From the NCBI GenBank assembly GCA_021739695.1, contig JAIPBM010000012.1, positions 54,612-118,611 of the forward strand: a stretch of 64,000 bases of DNA, in the 5' to 3' direction. Both the position numbers and the translations under genes were made by a program. How positions within the stretch are numbered: the first letter of the stretch is position 1; every line of letters starts with the position of its first letter. Source of the stretch: Flavobacteriales bacterium. Lineage in GTDB: Bacteria > Bacteroidota > Bacteroidia > UBA10329. Of the stretch, positions 35,711 through 44,506 are shown in pieces. Under the pieces are notes generated by a model. The model saw nothing but the letters and a program-made list of their open reading frames with translations, ran no database searches and was not told the DNA's origin.

Positions 35711-38659
35711 TTATTGAATGACGACCTTGTGCGTTTCTGTTCCTTTGGCGGTTTCCACGCGGATGAGGTAAATGCCTGTTGAGGTATTCATATCCAAGGT
35801 AGTGCGCGATGCTTTCAGGTTTGCGGTTCGGACAATTCTTCCTGCCATATCCAACACCTGAACGTTTCCAGTGTTAGTGTTCTCAGAAAGAATGATGTTC
35901 AGTTGATTTCCGTTGGAAGTGTAAACGCGAGAGTTCATCGAAGCACCATCTTCAACTCCCGTAACACTCGTTCCAAAGTGAAGGATGAAACGGTCTCCAA
36001 TGTTGCCTACATCTGAGGTGAATGTATAGTCAGCATCCAAATTCAGGTCTTGGAAAAAGTGGAGATAGCGGTCTTCGAGATAGACGTCTTCTCCCGTTAC
36101 AGAAATATCGTTTGCGGTAAGCGAATATTCTCCTGAAGCGGGAATCTTCACTCCCAACGGAACGATTGGGTTGGTAACCGTACTATAAAGTCCGTTGATG
36201 GCCAGCGTGTCTTGTAACACATTCATGTAGACCTGTGGGACACTTGCAGCTGCCCAGAACTTGTGCGAGTCATAGTCATCAAACACATCCTGAGCAGCAG
36301 AATTGAACGCCACAACCGCCTCATCAGAAACACTTCCGTTTGAAAGCGTCATTCTGAGAAGACCATCCTGCGCTTCCGTTTTATAAATGCCTGCCAACGT
36401 TCCGTGGCTTCTGTCGGCATTGGTGAAATCCAACTGCCCTGTAAGTCCATCTGCCGAAACACGAACCCAGAATGCCTGCGTTGGAGGAACATCTCCTGTT
36501 ACAGCACCATTGCCATTGTTGTTGGTACCGATTCCGCTGGAAGCATTATACGTGTCATAGAGCATGGTACTTCCCTGATGCGTTCTGTACCACATGGTGG
36601 TCTCCAGATTGGTTCTGCTAGCATCATCCCAACTTACAGTGCTCGGATAAGGGTTGCTTACCAGATTGTAACCGCGGTTGGTTTCCGTGGTTCCTGTTCG
36701 GGTCAATCCACTCGCACTCTGATTCCCGTTATTGAATGTTCCTCCGGTAAAAGTTAAAGTACTGTTTGAACCAAGACGAGCAACGTATCCTTCCATCACA
36801 TTCAGTGATGTGCTGTTATCCGCAATCTGAGGGTAAGATTGCGTGGTCTCATCTGCCCTCCAGAGTTTATCCGTTCCAGCAGCGTTATAAACGTTACTGG
36901 TTGCACTTGCTACCGGACTGCCAACGTACCAGAAGAGCCCATCTGGCGTAATTCCCCCAGAACCTGTCAGATACTGTTCCATTTGGAAACTGCCGCTACC
37001 GCTGACATCTCCCTCTGTGATAAGTGAACCGATGCCAGAAGCATCTGCTTTGACAAGAATGGTACCCTCATTAACTATGTTGCCGCCAACGGTCATGGCC
37101 TTACCCACGTCAATTGTGAGGATAGCCCCGCTTTCTGTTTCAAGCTTCCTACATACCGCAGGTGTTCCGGAGGAAGAGGTTATGTGCGGTTGATTGCTCG
37201 GGCCAGTAGATATCAGCACGTTATCCCAAACGGTTGGAACTGCATCAGAACTCCAGTTCGAAGCGGTATTCCAATCGGTAGAAGTAGAGCCGTCCCAGAT
37301 CGGTCTTATAGCAGTGCGATAGAGTTCATTTCCAGTATCAGCTCCTCCATTGGCCTTGAAAATCACATGATCGCCAAAGGCGGCAAGAAATGCCGGGTTA
37401 AAATCTGTTCCGGGCTGGTCGTCTACCATTACGGTACCAGCTTCGGTACCGTCACTTTTCCACAGTTCCGAACCGCTGACACCATCATTGGCATTGAAGT
37501 ATAGAGTTCCGTTGGCATTGACCATGTACGAAATCCCTGCGTTGGTACTGCCCAGACCAATGTCCTTCACCATTACTGTTCCGACCTCAGTGCCATCGCT
37601 TTTCCATAGCTCCGAACCGTTGACACCATCATCCGCAACAAAAAAAAGTGACGTGCCAGCACCCACGGGATAAGAGATGTTCGATGAACCGATACCTGGT
37701 TGGATGTCCTTGACCATAACCGTCCCTCCTTCAGTACCATCGGTCTTCCAAAGTTCCGTTCCATTTGTTCCATCATTGGCCCTGAAATACAAGATTCCAT
37801 TGACATTGACGAAATAACTCGGGTTGGACCCACTACTACCAGTGTTAATGTATTTGATCAAAACCGTACCCGATTCGGTACCGTCACTCTTCCAAAGCTC
37901 TGTTCCATTGGTTCCTTCATTGGCTGAGAAATACAGCACTCCATCTGAATTGATAAGTGAACCAGGACTGGAACTAAGGTTGCCGGAGCGAATGTCCTTT
38001 ACCATTACAGTACCTGTTTCTGTACCATCGCTTTTCCAAAGTTCCAGACCACTGACACCATCACTGGCACGGAAAAACACCGTTCCGCCAAGCTCTGTGA
38101 GGAACTGTGGCGAACTTGAGCCACTACCGGGGAAAACATCTTTAACCATGACCGTTCCAGACTCAGTACCATCACTCTTCCAAAGTTCGATGCCGTTAGC
38201 GTTACTCGCCTTGGCAGAAAACATCAGAGTTCCGTTTACATTGGTAAGATTCTGTGGATTTGAGTGCTGACTTCCAGGATAAATGTCTTTAACCAGAACG
38301 GTACCCGACTCAGTACCATCGGTCTTAAAGAGTTCCACTCCTGTGGAGCCATCGGTAGCCCTGAAAAAAAGTGTACCATTGACCTCTGTGAAATTAGAGG
38401 GGCTGGCAAAGCCAGTTCCTGAACGGATATCCTTTACCAACATGGTCCCAGCCTCGGTGCCGTCTGTTCTCCACATCTCATTGCCGTAAGTAGCCTCCGA
38501 TGCGGTGAAGATCAACGCACCATCATATTCAACAAAGCCTGACACACTGGTACTGGCACTGCCGGGAGAAATCTCCTTTAGCAAGGTTATCTGCTGCTGC
38601 GCCTGAGCCCTCGCAAGCACAGACAAAAGGGTCAAAATGAAGAATGAAAATTTTTTCAT
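35711..38659 (-). CDS. T9SS-exported ELWxxDGT-repeat protein
   Basis: A 982-residue secreted protein. The signal peptide is MKKFSFFILTLLSVLARAQA. Residues 48-430 are eight ELWxxDGT units (typical core NGTELWKSDGTESGTVMVKD) with a partial ninth to about 457, probably forming a propeller-like fold. A middle region of about 400 residues carries a domain ending in NPIVPLGVKIPASGEYSLTA. The last 80 residues are the T9SS type A sorting domain ending ETHKVVIQ. It is expected at the cell surface or outside. Its ligand is unknown. The small peptide gene follows directly. Confidence 0.9.
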   Translation of the reverse strand: MKKFSFFILTLLSVLARAQAQQQITLLKEISPGSASTSVSGFVEYDGALIFTASEATYGNEMWRTDGTEAGTMLVKDIRSGTGFASPSNFTEVNGTLFFRATDGSTGVELFKTDGTESGTVLVKDIYPGSQHSNPQNLTNVNGTLMFSAKASNANGIELWKSDGTESGTVMVKDVFPGSGSSSPQFLTELGGTVFFRASDGVSGLELWKSDGTETGTVMVKDIRSGNLSSSPGSLINSDGVLYFSANEGTNGTELWKSDGTESGTVLIKYINTGSSGSNPSYFVNVNGILYFRANDGTNGTELWKTDGTEGGTVMVKDIQPGIGSSNISYPVGAGTSLFFVADDGVNGSELWKSDGTEVGTVMVKDIGLGSTNAGISYMVNANGTLYFNANDGVSGSELWKSDGTEAGTVMVDDQPGTDFNPAFLAAFGDHVIFKANGGADTGNELYRTAIRPIWDGSTSTDWNTASNWSSDAVPTVWDNVLISTGPSNQPHITSSSGTPAVCRKLETESGAILTIDVGKAMTVGGNIVNEGTILVKADASGIGSLITEGDVSGSGSFQMEQYLTGSGGITPDGLFWYVGSPVASATSNVYNAAGTDKLWRADETTQSYPQIADNSTSLNVMEGYVARLGSNSTLTFTGGTFNNGNQSASGLTRTGTTETNRGYNLVSNPYPSTVSWDDASRTNLETTMWYRTHQGSTMLYDTYNASSGIGTNNNGNGAVTGDVPPTQAFWVRVSADGLTGQLDFTNADRSHGTLAGIYKTEAQDGLLRMTLSNGSVSDEAVVAFNSAAQDVFDDYDSHKFWAAASVPQVYMNVLQDTLAINGLYSTVTNPIVPLGVKIPASGEYSLTANDISVTGEDVYLEDRYLHFFQDLNLDADYTFTSDVGNIGDRFILHFGTSVTGVEDGASMNSRVYTSNGNQLNIILSENTNTGNVQVLDMAGRIVRTANLKASRTTLDMNTSTGIYLIRVETAKGTETHKVVIQ
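37370..38518 (-). repeat. Eight in-frame tandem units of about 144 bases
   Basis: Coding tandem array for the ELWxxDGT units; six are 48 codons, one is 49 and one is 46. Units 4-8 are the most alike. The eighth is shortened and reads VMVDDQPG where others read VMVKDI, marking the decayed end of the array. Confidence 0.85.
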
Positions 38660-38696
38660 GGATGAAGTTTTTGGTTAAATGGATTCAATTTCTAAT

Positions 38697-39023
38697 TCAA
38701 GTGTTTGAAAGATGACCTGAAGCAATCTCCAGCAGGGTTATGTCCAATACTGTTACCTGACCAACTGTAATATCGACCGTGTGGTACTGAGGCACGAAGC
38801 GTTCTTTGGAAAATCGGATTTGGCGGTTGCCCTCTGGCAACAAGGGTAGGAGGTACTGACCCCGTTCATCTGTCAGGGCGATTATGTCAGATACCGTATC
38901 TGTGACCAGCACCTCGGCCAAGATGGTCTCCGTTCCATCAGTCAACATGGCTGAGACGATACCCCTTATTGAAGCCTCTTCGGCAGATGATTGTTTGTAA
39001 ACATCCAAATCGTTGTCCGGCAT
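38697..39023 (-). CDS. Small protein with carboxypeptidase regulatory-like domain
   Basis: A 108-residue protein. From residue 18 it shows a CarboxypepD_reg-type beta sandwich: SIRGIVSAMLTDGTETILAEV, then LTDERGQYLLPLLPEGNRQI and the end QVTVLDITLLE. No signal peptide is visible. The domain usually forms part of larger outer-membrane or secreted proteins, so a stand-alone form is unusual. It lies 37 bases upstream of the ELWxxDGT gene on the same strand and may be co-transcribed with it. Confidence 0.65.
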   Translation of the reverse strand: MPDNDLDVYKQSSAEEASIRGIVSAMLTDGTETILAEVLVTDTVSDIIALTDERGQYLLPLLPEGNRQIRFSKERFVPQYHTVDITVGQVTVLDITLLEIASGHLSNT

Positions 39024-39152
39024 TTTAGAAAGAGTTCGGGTTATGGCAACAGCATATCATTACTGGCTGCAAACCTGAGGAAAACCGAACGACCGACCCA
39101 TACCCTACTTATGGACAAAACATGGACAACAACAAGCATCAAGCACAAAGTA

Positions 39153-41018
39153 CTATGGACGGTCGATGTTTCTTAGCACCTCATCCACCTCCATGCCATC
39201 CGAACCACGGAGTTTCTGCGCCATGCGATAGCGTTTTTTAATGACGCTGTCGTGCGATATCTGAAGAATATGCGCAATTTCCTTGTTGTGCAACCCGAGT
39301 TTAAGTAGGGAGCAGAATTCCAATTCGCTACCTGTAAGGTCTGGAAATTGCTTGGAGAGTTGATTGATGAAATTCGGGTCGATGCTCTTGAACTTATCGA
39401 GCAAGCGTTCCGTGAATGTCTGGTCGCGCACCAATGTGCTGATGGACTTTTGCAATCTTTTAGCATCTGTTTCATCCTTCTGTTCAGAAAGTATTCTGCG
39501 AATGTTCTCACGGATGCTGTTCACTTCCATGGCGGTTGCCAGCAGTTCCTGCTTCTGCTTTTCAATAACGCTTTCCCTCAGTTTTAGATTCTCCTCCTGA
39601 AGCCGCGCTTCTTTTTCAAGACCTCGTTTCTCATCATTTAGGCGTTGCAGTTCAAGTACTGACAATCGGTGTTTCAATCGTTTGGTGTACCATAGATAAA
39701 TGCCGATGCCTGTGGCAATCGTAAACAGCAGCAGGCTGATGGCGATCCAAAGTCGATTCTGTGCATTATTCTTCTCAAGCAGTTCCACCTTTGCCTGGGC
39801 AAGCTGTCGTTCTCCATCAATGATCTCCGACTTGTACCTTTCGTGCAGTTCCTTGACCACAAATTGATCGTAAAGACCCGACAGGCTGTCTTTGAGCAAT
39901 ACAATCTTTTTAAGCGTGGCCAATTGCTTGGCCTCTTCACCAAGCGCCTCAAGCGTTTGTAGCTTAACCTCCTCGTACCTTAGTCGGTCCACAAGCCTTT
40001 CGTCCTGCTCAAAAGTGGTTTCCTCAAACCTTTTGATCGCCTGATCGGCTTCGGCAAATTTGCCCACTCCATTCAAAAATGAGACATACTCTGTGGTAAT
40101 CAGCAAAACCTCATCTTCGGCAACCAGTGCTTCAGAAAAAGCTGTTCGGAATGATTCGATGGCCTGATCATTACGCGCTAAACTTTTCAGTGCAACCCCT
40201 TTGTTCATTTGGGCATAACCCATCAGATAGCTGAAGGCCTCGGTCGTATTTATGGTGGCAATGACGGAATCGGTCGTTTCCAACGCTTCTGCTCCTTTGT
40301 TGATCTGAGAAAGAACATACGATCTTGTAAGCAGCCCAATGCAATAAGTGAGCATTCCGAAGTCTTTCTTAAGCACGGGCAACGCGTTATTGTAACGTTC
40401 CAGCGCAAACTCGTAATCCTTTTGTGATGTAAAGGAATTGGCCAAATTAAAATTGGCTAACGCCTTGTCACGTTCATGATCAACCGTGTCCTGTTCATAC
40501 AATTCCAATGCTTGAAGAAGGTATTGGATGGCCTGATCATTAACTCCTGAATAAGAATAGACGTTGGCCAGATCAACATAGCATTTTGCCATACCCGCAA
40601 CGTTCTTAAATTGTCGATAAAACGCGAGTGCCTCAAACAAAAGGTCGGCAGCTTCCGATAGCTTTCCAGACTCGCTATATACCGCTGCCAGATTTATGAG
40701 ATTACCGACCCTATGTTCCGGTCGGTCTTTATTGATGGCAATATTCTTCTTGAAATAATATTCAGCGGAATCCAGTTCGTTGGTGGTCCAATAATAGACG
40801 CCTACGAGTTGCAAGGTGTAAGCAAAAACGGTATCAGGAACTTCTGCTTTCTGCACAAGCAGGTCGTAAAGGTCTTCCTTGGCCTGCGCAGGGTTCTTGT
40901 GTATCAGTTTCTGCGTTGCCTGCTGGCGCTCACGATACGTTTCAATGTTTCCCGCCTGTGCCTCATACATACATGTAAGCACGGATAGGAGCATGAAAAG
41001 CTTTCGTTTCAAAATCAA
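39153..41018 (-). CDS. Membrane TPR protein with cytoplasmic LuxR-type HTH
   Basis: A 621-residue one-component regulator. A signal peptide (to about residue 22) is followed by periplasmic TPR units (about 50-350), one membrane helix (LWIAISLLLFTIATGIGIYL, about 423-442), a long cytoplasmic coiled coil (about 450-520) and a C-terminal LuxR-type HTH at about 561-605 (LTGSELEFCSLLKLGLHNKE). No kinase or receiver domain is present, so signalling must pass directly through the membrane. Its place among genes for exported proteins suggests it controls them. Confidence 0.85.
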   Translation of the reverse strand: MILKRKLFMLLSVLTCMYEAQAGNIETYRERQQATQKLIHKNPAQAKEDLYDLLVQKAEVPDTVFAYTLQLVGVYYWTTNELDSAEYYFKKNIAINKDRPEHRVGNLINLAAVYSESGKLSEAADLLFEALAFYRQFKNVAGMAKCYVDLANVYSYSGVNDQAIQYLLQALELYEQDTVDHERDKALANFNLANSFTSQKDYEFALERYNNALPVLKKDFGMLTYCIGLLTRSYVLSQINKGAEALETTDSVIATINTTEAFSYLMGYAQMNKGVALKSLARNDQAIESFRTAFSEALVAEDEVLLITTEYVSFLNGVGKFAEADQAIKRFEETTFEQDERLVDRLRYEEVKLQTLEALGEEAKQLATLKKIVLLKDSLSGLYDQFVVKELHERYKSEIIDGERQLAQAKVELLEKNNAQNRLWIAISLLLFTIATGIGIYLWYTKRLKHRLSVLELQRLNDEKRGLEKEARLQEENLKLRESVIEKQKQELLATAMEVNSIRENIRRILSEQKDETDAKRLQKSISTLVRDQTFTERLLDKFKSIDPNFINQLSKQFPDLTGSELEFCSLLKLGLHNKEIAHILQISHDSVIKKRYRMAQKLRGSDGMEVDEVLRNIDRP

Positions 41019-41086
41019 CGTCTGTAGCGGCTAAGAAAAATCTGAATCCAAAGTAAATCGAATTGAATCAAATCACGGTCAGCGTA

Positions 41087-43753
41087 TCACCGCGCCCAGA
41101 TTTCCACATTGTCAATTCCGAACGATTCATTACTACGGTCTTCATTCAGTGTTGAACCAATGATGAGATAAAAATTCCCGTTTCCGATCACATTATTTCG
41201 CACATGAAGCATCGCTGTTCTTACTTGGTCTCCTTCGCTGCCCCCGATAAAACTGTAATCGATCCTTCCCTGCGTGTCATCGCTATTGTCATGGTTTTCC
41301 ACCCACAGAATGGTCGGATTTCCTGTAAGACTGCTGGCCACGCCTGCATATCCGCGCTCGCGAGCATCCCAACTGTCAATGAAGAAATAGTCGAAGGTTA
41401 TCTGCGCCTCCGTCCAACTGACCCCCGACATGTCAAATAGCTTCTTGAAAACATTGTTGTTATCGCTGTCGTTTGTACCATTCGCATAGTTGTTCAGAAA
41501 CGAGCTTACACCAATAATTCCTGGGGTGTCCCGTTGGAATTCACCACTTGCAACCGATGAACTGGTGTTGCTCTCGTAGAGGTTCCAGCCATCATTGCTG
41601 GTTTTAAAATCGTCACGGTAAATAAGGGTCCAGCCATTGTTGCTTTCCTTGGTATTGAACTCAACTTTGGAGTCTTCACCCGTAATTCGAAAATCTCCTT
41701 CCACATCAAGGAGAGCATTTGGAGAAACTGTTCCGATTCCGACATTTCCCCCTGTTTCAATCCGCATTTTGGTATTTCCATTCGTGAATGTGGTCCCGTA
41801 TGAAATGTCGTAGTGTTCACTCTGATTCAGACCTATCATCCAATAATTTGAACCAGCATCGGAGTTGTTGAAACTAATGGCCGCCTCTCCACTGCTTCCT
41901 GTGTTTTTAACCACAATTCCTCCATCGTCCCAACCACCATCTCCGCCCGTAGTTCCTACTATATGTAATTTGGCCGTTGGGTCAGAAACTCCTATCCCGA
42001 CATTACCTATTTCGGAAATTCGCATTTGCTCGGCAACGCCCGAACCTGGGTTTGTCATGAACCCCAAATAGCCCAGTTGTCCGCCAGTAGCCGCCATTCC
42101 ACCGAAAACACGGGCCATGGTGAATTCGGTGCCACTGCCTTCGTTACTATCGTAATCGTTCAGATCTATGGCTGCTATCTCGCAGGTGGTGCAGGCGTTG
42201 CGTGCTCCCACTACTTCCAGTTTAGCGTCTGCGCCTGATGTGATGCTTTGTTCAAACCGTCCCAAAACAGTTTGTCCTTCCAATACGTGCAACGGAGCCG
42301 ATGGAGCTGTGAGCCCAATACCGACATTCCCGCCATTGAAAATTCCATTGCCATCAATGCGAAATCCAGCTGCCTGGTCGGTGGCCAACTGATTCTGAAT
42401 GTAGTCGTTGCTGCCAGAAGGGAGATCCGATCCAGTAGCAACGGAAACAGTTCCATCTCCTCCCGAAACCGTAAGAACTCCATTTGTGGTGTACGCATTC
42501 AGCTTCACGGTGCCTGTTCCAAGAATCTCAAACCGTTTATCCCACTCAGCTTCCGAACCTGTACTTGGATTGCTTGCTCCGCCCGTGTTCACAGAAACAC
42601 CGAATAATGTGGTGGCATCTCCATCATTAGAATCACCGATCACAATCGCCTGATTGGTGCTCCCTTGTTCATTCACCAATGCCATGGTATGCTCGTAGGT
42701 GTCATCAAAACCGTATTGGCTTCCAGCCGCGAGGTCAGGTCGAATGCGAAGGGAATTATCAGAAGATGAGCTAATCCAAATATCCCCAATGACCTCTAAC
42801 TTTCCCTGCGGACCAGAAGTTCCAATTCCCACATTTCCATCGTTTGTCACGGTCACCCTCACCGAATCATCGGTAATGAACTGGACATCTGGATCGGCAT
42901 CTTCCGAACCGATAACCAACGCATTGGCGGTTGTTCCTGTTGATCGGGTTCCGTCCGTACCCTCAAGCCCAATGAAACCATTGCTGGCGTTCGCATCCTG
43001 CTTGAATGTGATGAATGGATTGTCAGATTCGTTGCTATCGTCCGTATCTGCCTCAATAATCAACTCCGCATCACCGGAAGTTCCAGCGCTTACGTGCAAT
43101 AGGGAAACAGGCTCATCTATGCCAATTCCAACCTGTCTGTCATCGATATCGGCAGAGAAGATCGGATTGGCCAATGCGTCTTCAATAAGAAGGTTGTTCG
43201 GTGAAGTGCGGTAATAGATGGCCGCCTCGCCTCCGACAAACGAAACCCCATGTGGCCCCGTGCTTCCGTTGAATTGCAATTCGCTTGTGTTACTTGGCAT
43301 AACGATATTGCCGTCCGTGGACAGCGTCAGGTCGGTTCCGTCAAACGTAAAGCCACTGTTTCCTGTCAAACTGTTGCTTCCCGACCAGTAGGTCACCTGA
43401 CCAGCAGTTCCAGAACCCGTCAACGAATTGTCCGCGGTAATCAATCGTACCCATTGCGCCCCTGACCAGTAGTAGTATCCGGGAGTAACCTGCGTTGCCC
43501 CAGAACCTGCCGTTACCGTATTATAAACAAGCAAAGATGTTGCTGGGCTGGAAACGGGTGAGGCCGAATTGGTAGCCGTCAGGGCAACACGTGGTAACAG
43601 AAACCCCTGATCGGACGATCGCACTTCCATGATGGCAGAGGCATCTGGAGAACCATTGGCCCCACTTACCAACACCCCTGTTGATTGACACCAAGCATCG
43701 TAGGATAGAAAAATCCACAACAGAAGAAATAGAGCCAATCTTAGACATTGCAT
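41087..43753 (-). CDS. Large exported GIGT-repeat fibre-like protein
   Basis: An 888-residue protein with a signal peptide (to about residue 22, SYDAWCQ). The motif GNVGIGTxxPxAxLxV recurs at least five times (for example GNVGIGTSGPQGKLEV, GNVGIGLTAPSAPLHV, GNVGIGVSDPTAKLHI, GNVGIGTVSPNALLDV), a pattern of trimeric tail-fibre-like surface proteins in Bacteroidota. The last 130 residues form a separate beta-rich domain ending FGIDNVEIWAR. No T9SS sorting domain or S74 autoprotease is seen, so how it is held outside is unclear. Confidence 0.8.
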   Translation of the reverse strand: MQCLRLALFLLLWIFLSYDAWCQSTGVLVSGANGSPDASAIMEVRSSDQGFLLPRVALTATNSASPVSSPATSLLVYNTVTAGSGATQVTPGYYYWSGAQWVRLITADNSLTGSGTAGQVTYWSGSNSLTGNSGFTFDGTDLTLSTDGNIVMPSNTSELQFNGSTGPHGVSFVGGEAAIYYRTSPNNLLIEDALANPIFSADIDDRQVGIGIDEPVSLLHVSAGTSGDAELIIEADTDDSNESDNPFITFKQDANASNGFIGLEGTDGTRSTGTTANALVIGSEDADPDVQFITDDSVRVTVTNDGNVGIGTSGPQGKLEVIGDIWISSSSDNSLRIRPDLAAGSQYGFDDTYEHTMALVNEQGSTNQAIVIGDSNDGDATTLFGVSVNTGGASNPSTGSEAEWDKRFEILGTGTVKLNAYTTNGVLTVSGGDGTVSVATGSDLPSGSNDYIQNQLATDQAAGFRIDGNGIFNGGNVGIGLTAPSAPLHVLEGQTVLGRFEQSITSGADAKLEVVGARNACTTCEIAAIDLNDYDSNEGSGTEFTMARVFGGMAATGGQLGYLGFMTNPGSGVAEQMRISEIGNVGIGVSDPTAKLHIVGTTGGDGGWDDGGIVVKNTGSSGEAAISFNNSDAGSNYWMIGLNQSEHYDISYGTTFTNGNTKMRIETGGNVGIGTVSPNALLDVEGDFRITGEDSKVEFNTKESNNGWTLIYRDDFKTSNDGWNLYESNTSSSVASGEFQRDTPGIIGVSSFLNNYANGTNDSDNNNVFKKLFDMSGVSWTEAQITFDYFFIDSWDARERGYAGVASSLTGNPTILWVENHDNSDDTQGRIDYSFIGGSEGDQVRTAMLHVRNNVIGNGNFYLIIGSTLNEDRSNESFGIDNVEIWAR

Positions 43754-43775
43754 AACCTCGAACCTTTGAGTCCAA

Positions 43776-43803
43776 CAAAGGTACTTTGGTCAGCTCTCAC
43801 CAA
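43776..43803 (-). promoter_or_regulatory. Probable promoter of the fibre-like protein gene
   Basis: On the minus strand TTG at 43803-43801, a 17-base spacer, and TACCTTTG at 43783-43776, a full -7 match 22 bases before the ATG at 43753. The spacer is 2 bases shorter than ideal. Confidence 0.5.
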
Positions 43804-43928
43804 CTATTAATGCAATCGCTCAAACCATGGACAAACCATGGACAAGATTCGGAATTGGTTGCAATATGTGTGTATTCATAAGAATCTGATGATGGACAAC
43901 AGATCAGTTCCGCATGTGGAAAACGCTT

Positions 43929-44072
43929 TCACTTCCACCAGCGGAGTGGGTTCAGTTTTTTGATAACAGAAGCCTCAGGGTCCGAACTTGGGCCGAAGGA
44001 CATCATCACCATGCTTATCTCATTGTCGATGGTTACTTTTTTGACAGCGGGTTTGCTGTATTTATTTTTCAT
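43929..44072 (-). CDS. Small peptide 2, KKVTIDNEISMVMMS family
   Basis: A 47-residue frame (ATG at 44072, TGA at 43929): MKNKYSKPAV, the core KKVTIDNEISMVMMSFGP, SSDPEA and the end SVIKKLNPLRWWK. It is the paralogue of the peptide at 35531-35683; the N-terminal ten or so codons have diverged while the rest is nearly invariant at the protein level. Upstream on the same strand lie a palindromic repeat and the 3' remnant of a T9SS gene related to the one that precedes peptide 1, so both peptides occupied the same position behind related genes. Function unknown. Confidence 0.78.
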   Translation of the reverse strand: MKNKYSKPAVKKVTIDNEISMVMMSFGPSSDPEASVIKKLNPLRWWK

Positions 44073-44101
44073 TGCTTAGGTTATAGGTATTAGGAGTTAG
44101 C

Positions 44102-44170
44102 GTCATTGCGAGGAACGAAGCAATCTGTGTCTAAACTAGATTGCCTCGCTCGTATCTCGCTCGCAATGAC
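44102..44170. repeat. Palindromic repeat, family A, copy 2
   Basis: The left arm GTCATTGCGAGGAACGAAGC is identical to that at 27022. The right arm ends CTCGCTCGCAATGAC. It can form a hairpin of about 69 bases. It sits between peptide 2 and the T9SS remnant. Confidence 0.85.
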
Positions 44171-44173
44171 GTG

Positions 44174-44358
44174 CTAGTTGAGTAATACGCGGTGTGTCTG
44201 TTCTGTTTGTGGTCTCCAACCACCGCGATGCTGTTTGCATTAAGGGTATAATTGCCTTGCGCTGGAAGTTTCACACCCAACGGAACAGTCGGGTTGGTTG
44301 CTCTGACCAAGAGACCGTTGATGGCTATAGCTGGTAGTGAAGCGAAGCCTTTGACCTA
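44174..44358 (-). pseudogene. Remnant of a T9SS protein gene (3' end, internal deletion)
   Basis: Read leftward, one frame gives LPAIAINGLLVRATNPTVPL then GVKLPAQGNYTLNANSIAVV, which aligns with AINGLYSTVTNPIVPLGVKI and what follows in the 982-residue ELWxxDGT protein. After VVGD it jumps frame to QTEQTHRVLLN and a stop at 44174, matching the ETHKVVIQ C-terminus of the same protein. About 110-120 codons of sorting domain are missing, the junction is out of frame, and an in-frame stop lies upstream at 44356. No start codon exists. Confidence 0.82.
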
Positions 44359-44439
44359 CTTTCAGTTCTAGCCACTACGAAGGTTGGTTCCATTCAACAG
44401 TTATCTTCATTCCTGTGTTGAATTCTTTATTGATTGGAA

Positions 44440-44470
44440 TTTGAGACGACACGTTCGTAGGTTAAGTTTG
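44440..44470 (+). promoter_or_regulatory. Consensus promoter of the large BNR/PKD protein gene
   Basis: TTTG at 44440-44443, a 19-base spacer, and TAAGTTTG at 44463-44470: full match in both boxes and spacing. It places transcription start after 44470 and so excludes the in-frame ATG at 44384. Confidence 0.75.
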
Positions 44471-44506
44471 AGTTTCTTGTCAGCCATTCAAGCTATATCC
44501 TTTACC

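Noticed and set aside
37824..38270. Open frame on the plus strand of 148 codons within the ELWxxDGT gene
   Set aside because: It is the antisense of the coding repeats and has no promoter, no start context and no family resemblance.
37370..38518. Regularly spaced repeats that might be taken for a CRISPR array
   Set aside because: The period is about 144 bases, the repeats diverge, and they are in frame in the ELWxxDGT gene; there are no spacers or cas genes.
44384..44506. Upstream start for the BNR/PKD gene
   Set aside because: A consensus promoter occupies 44440-44470, so the ATG at 44384 would not be in the transcript; the signal peptide begins at 44507 or 44516.
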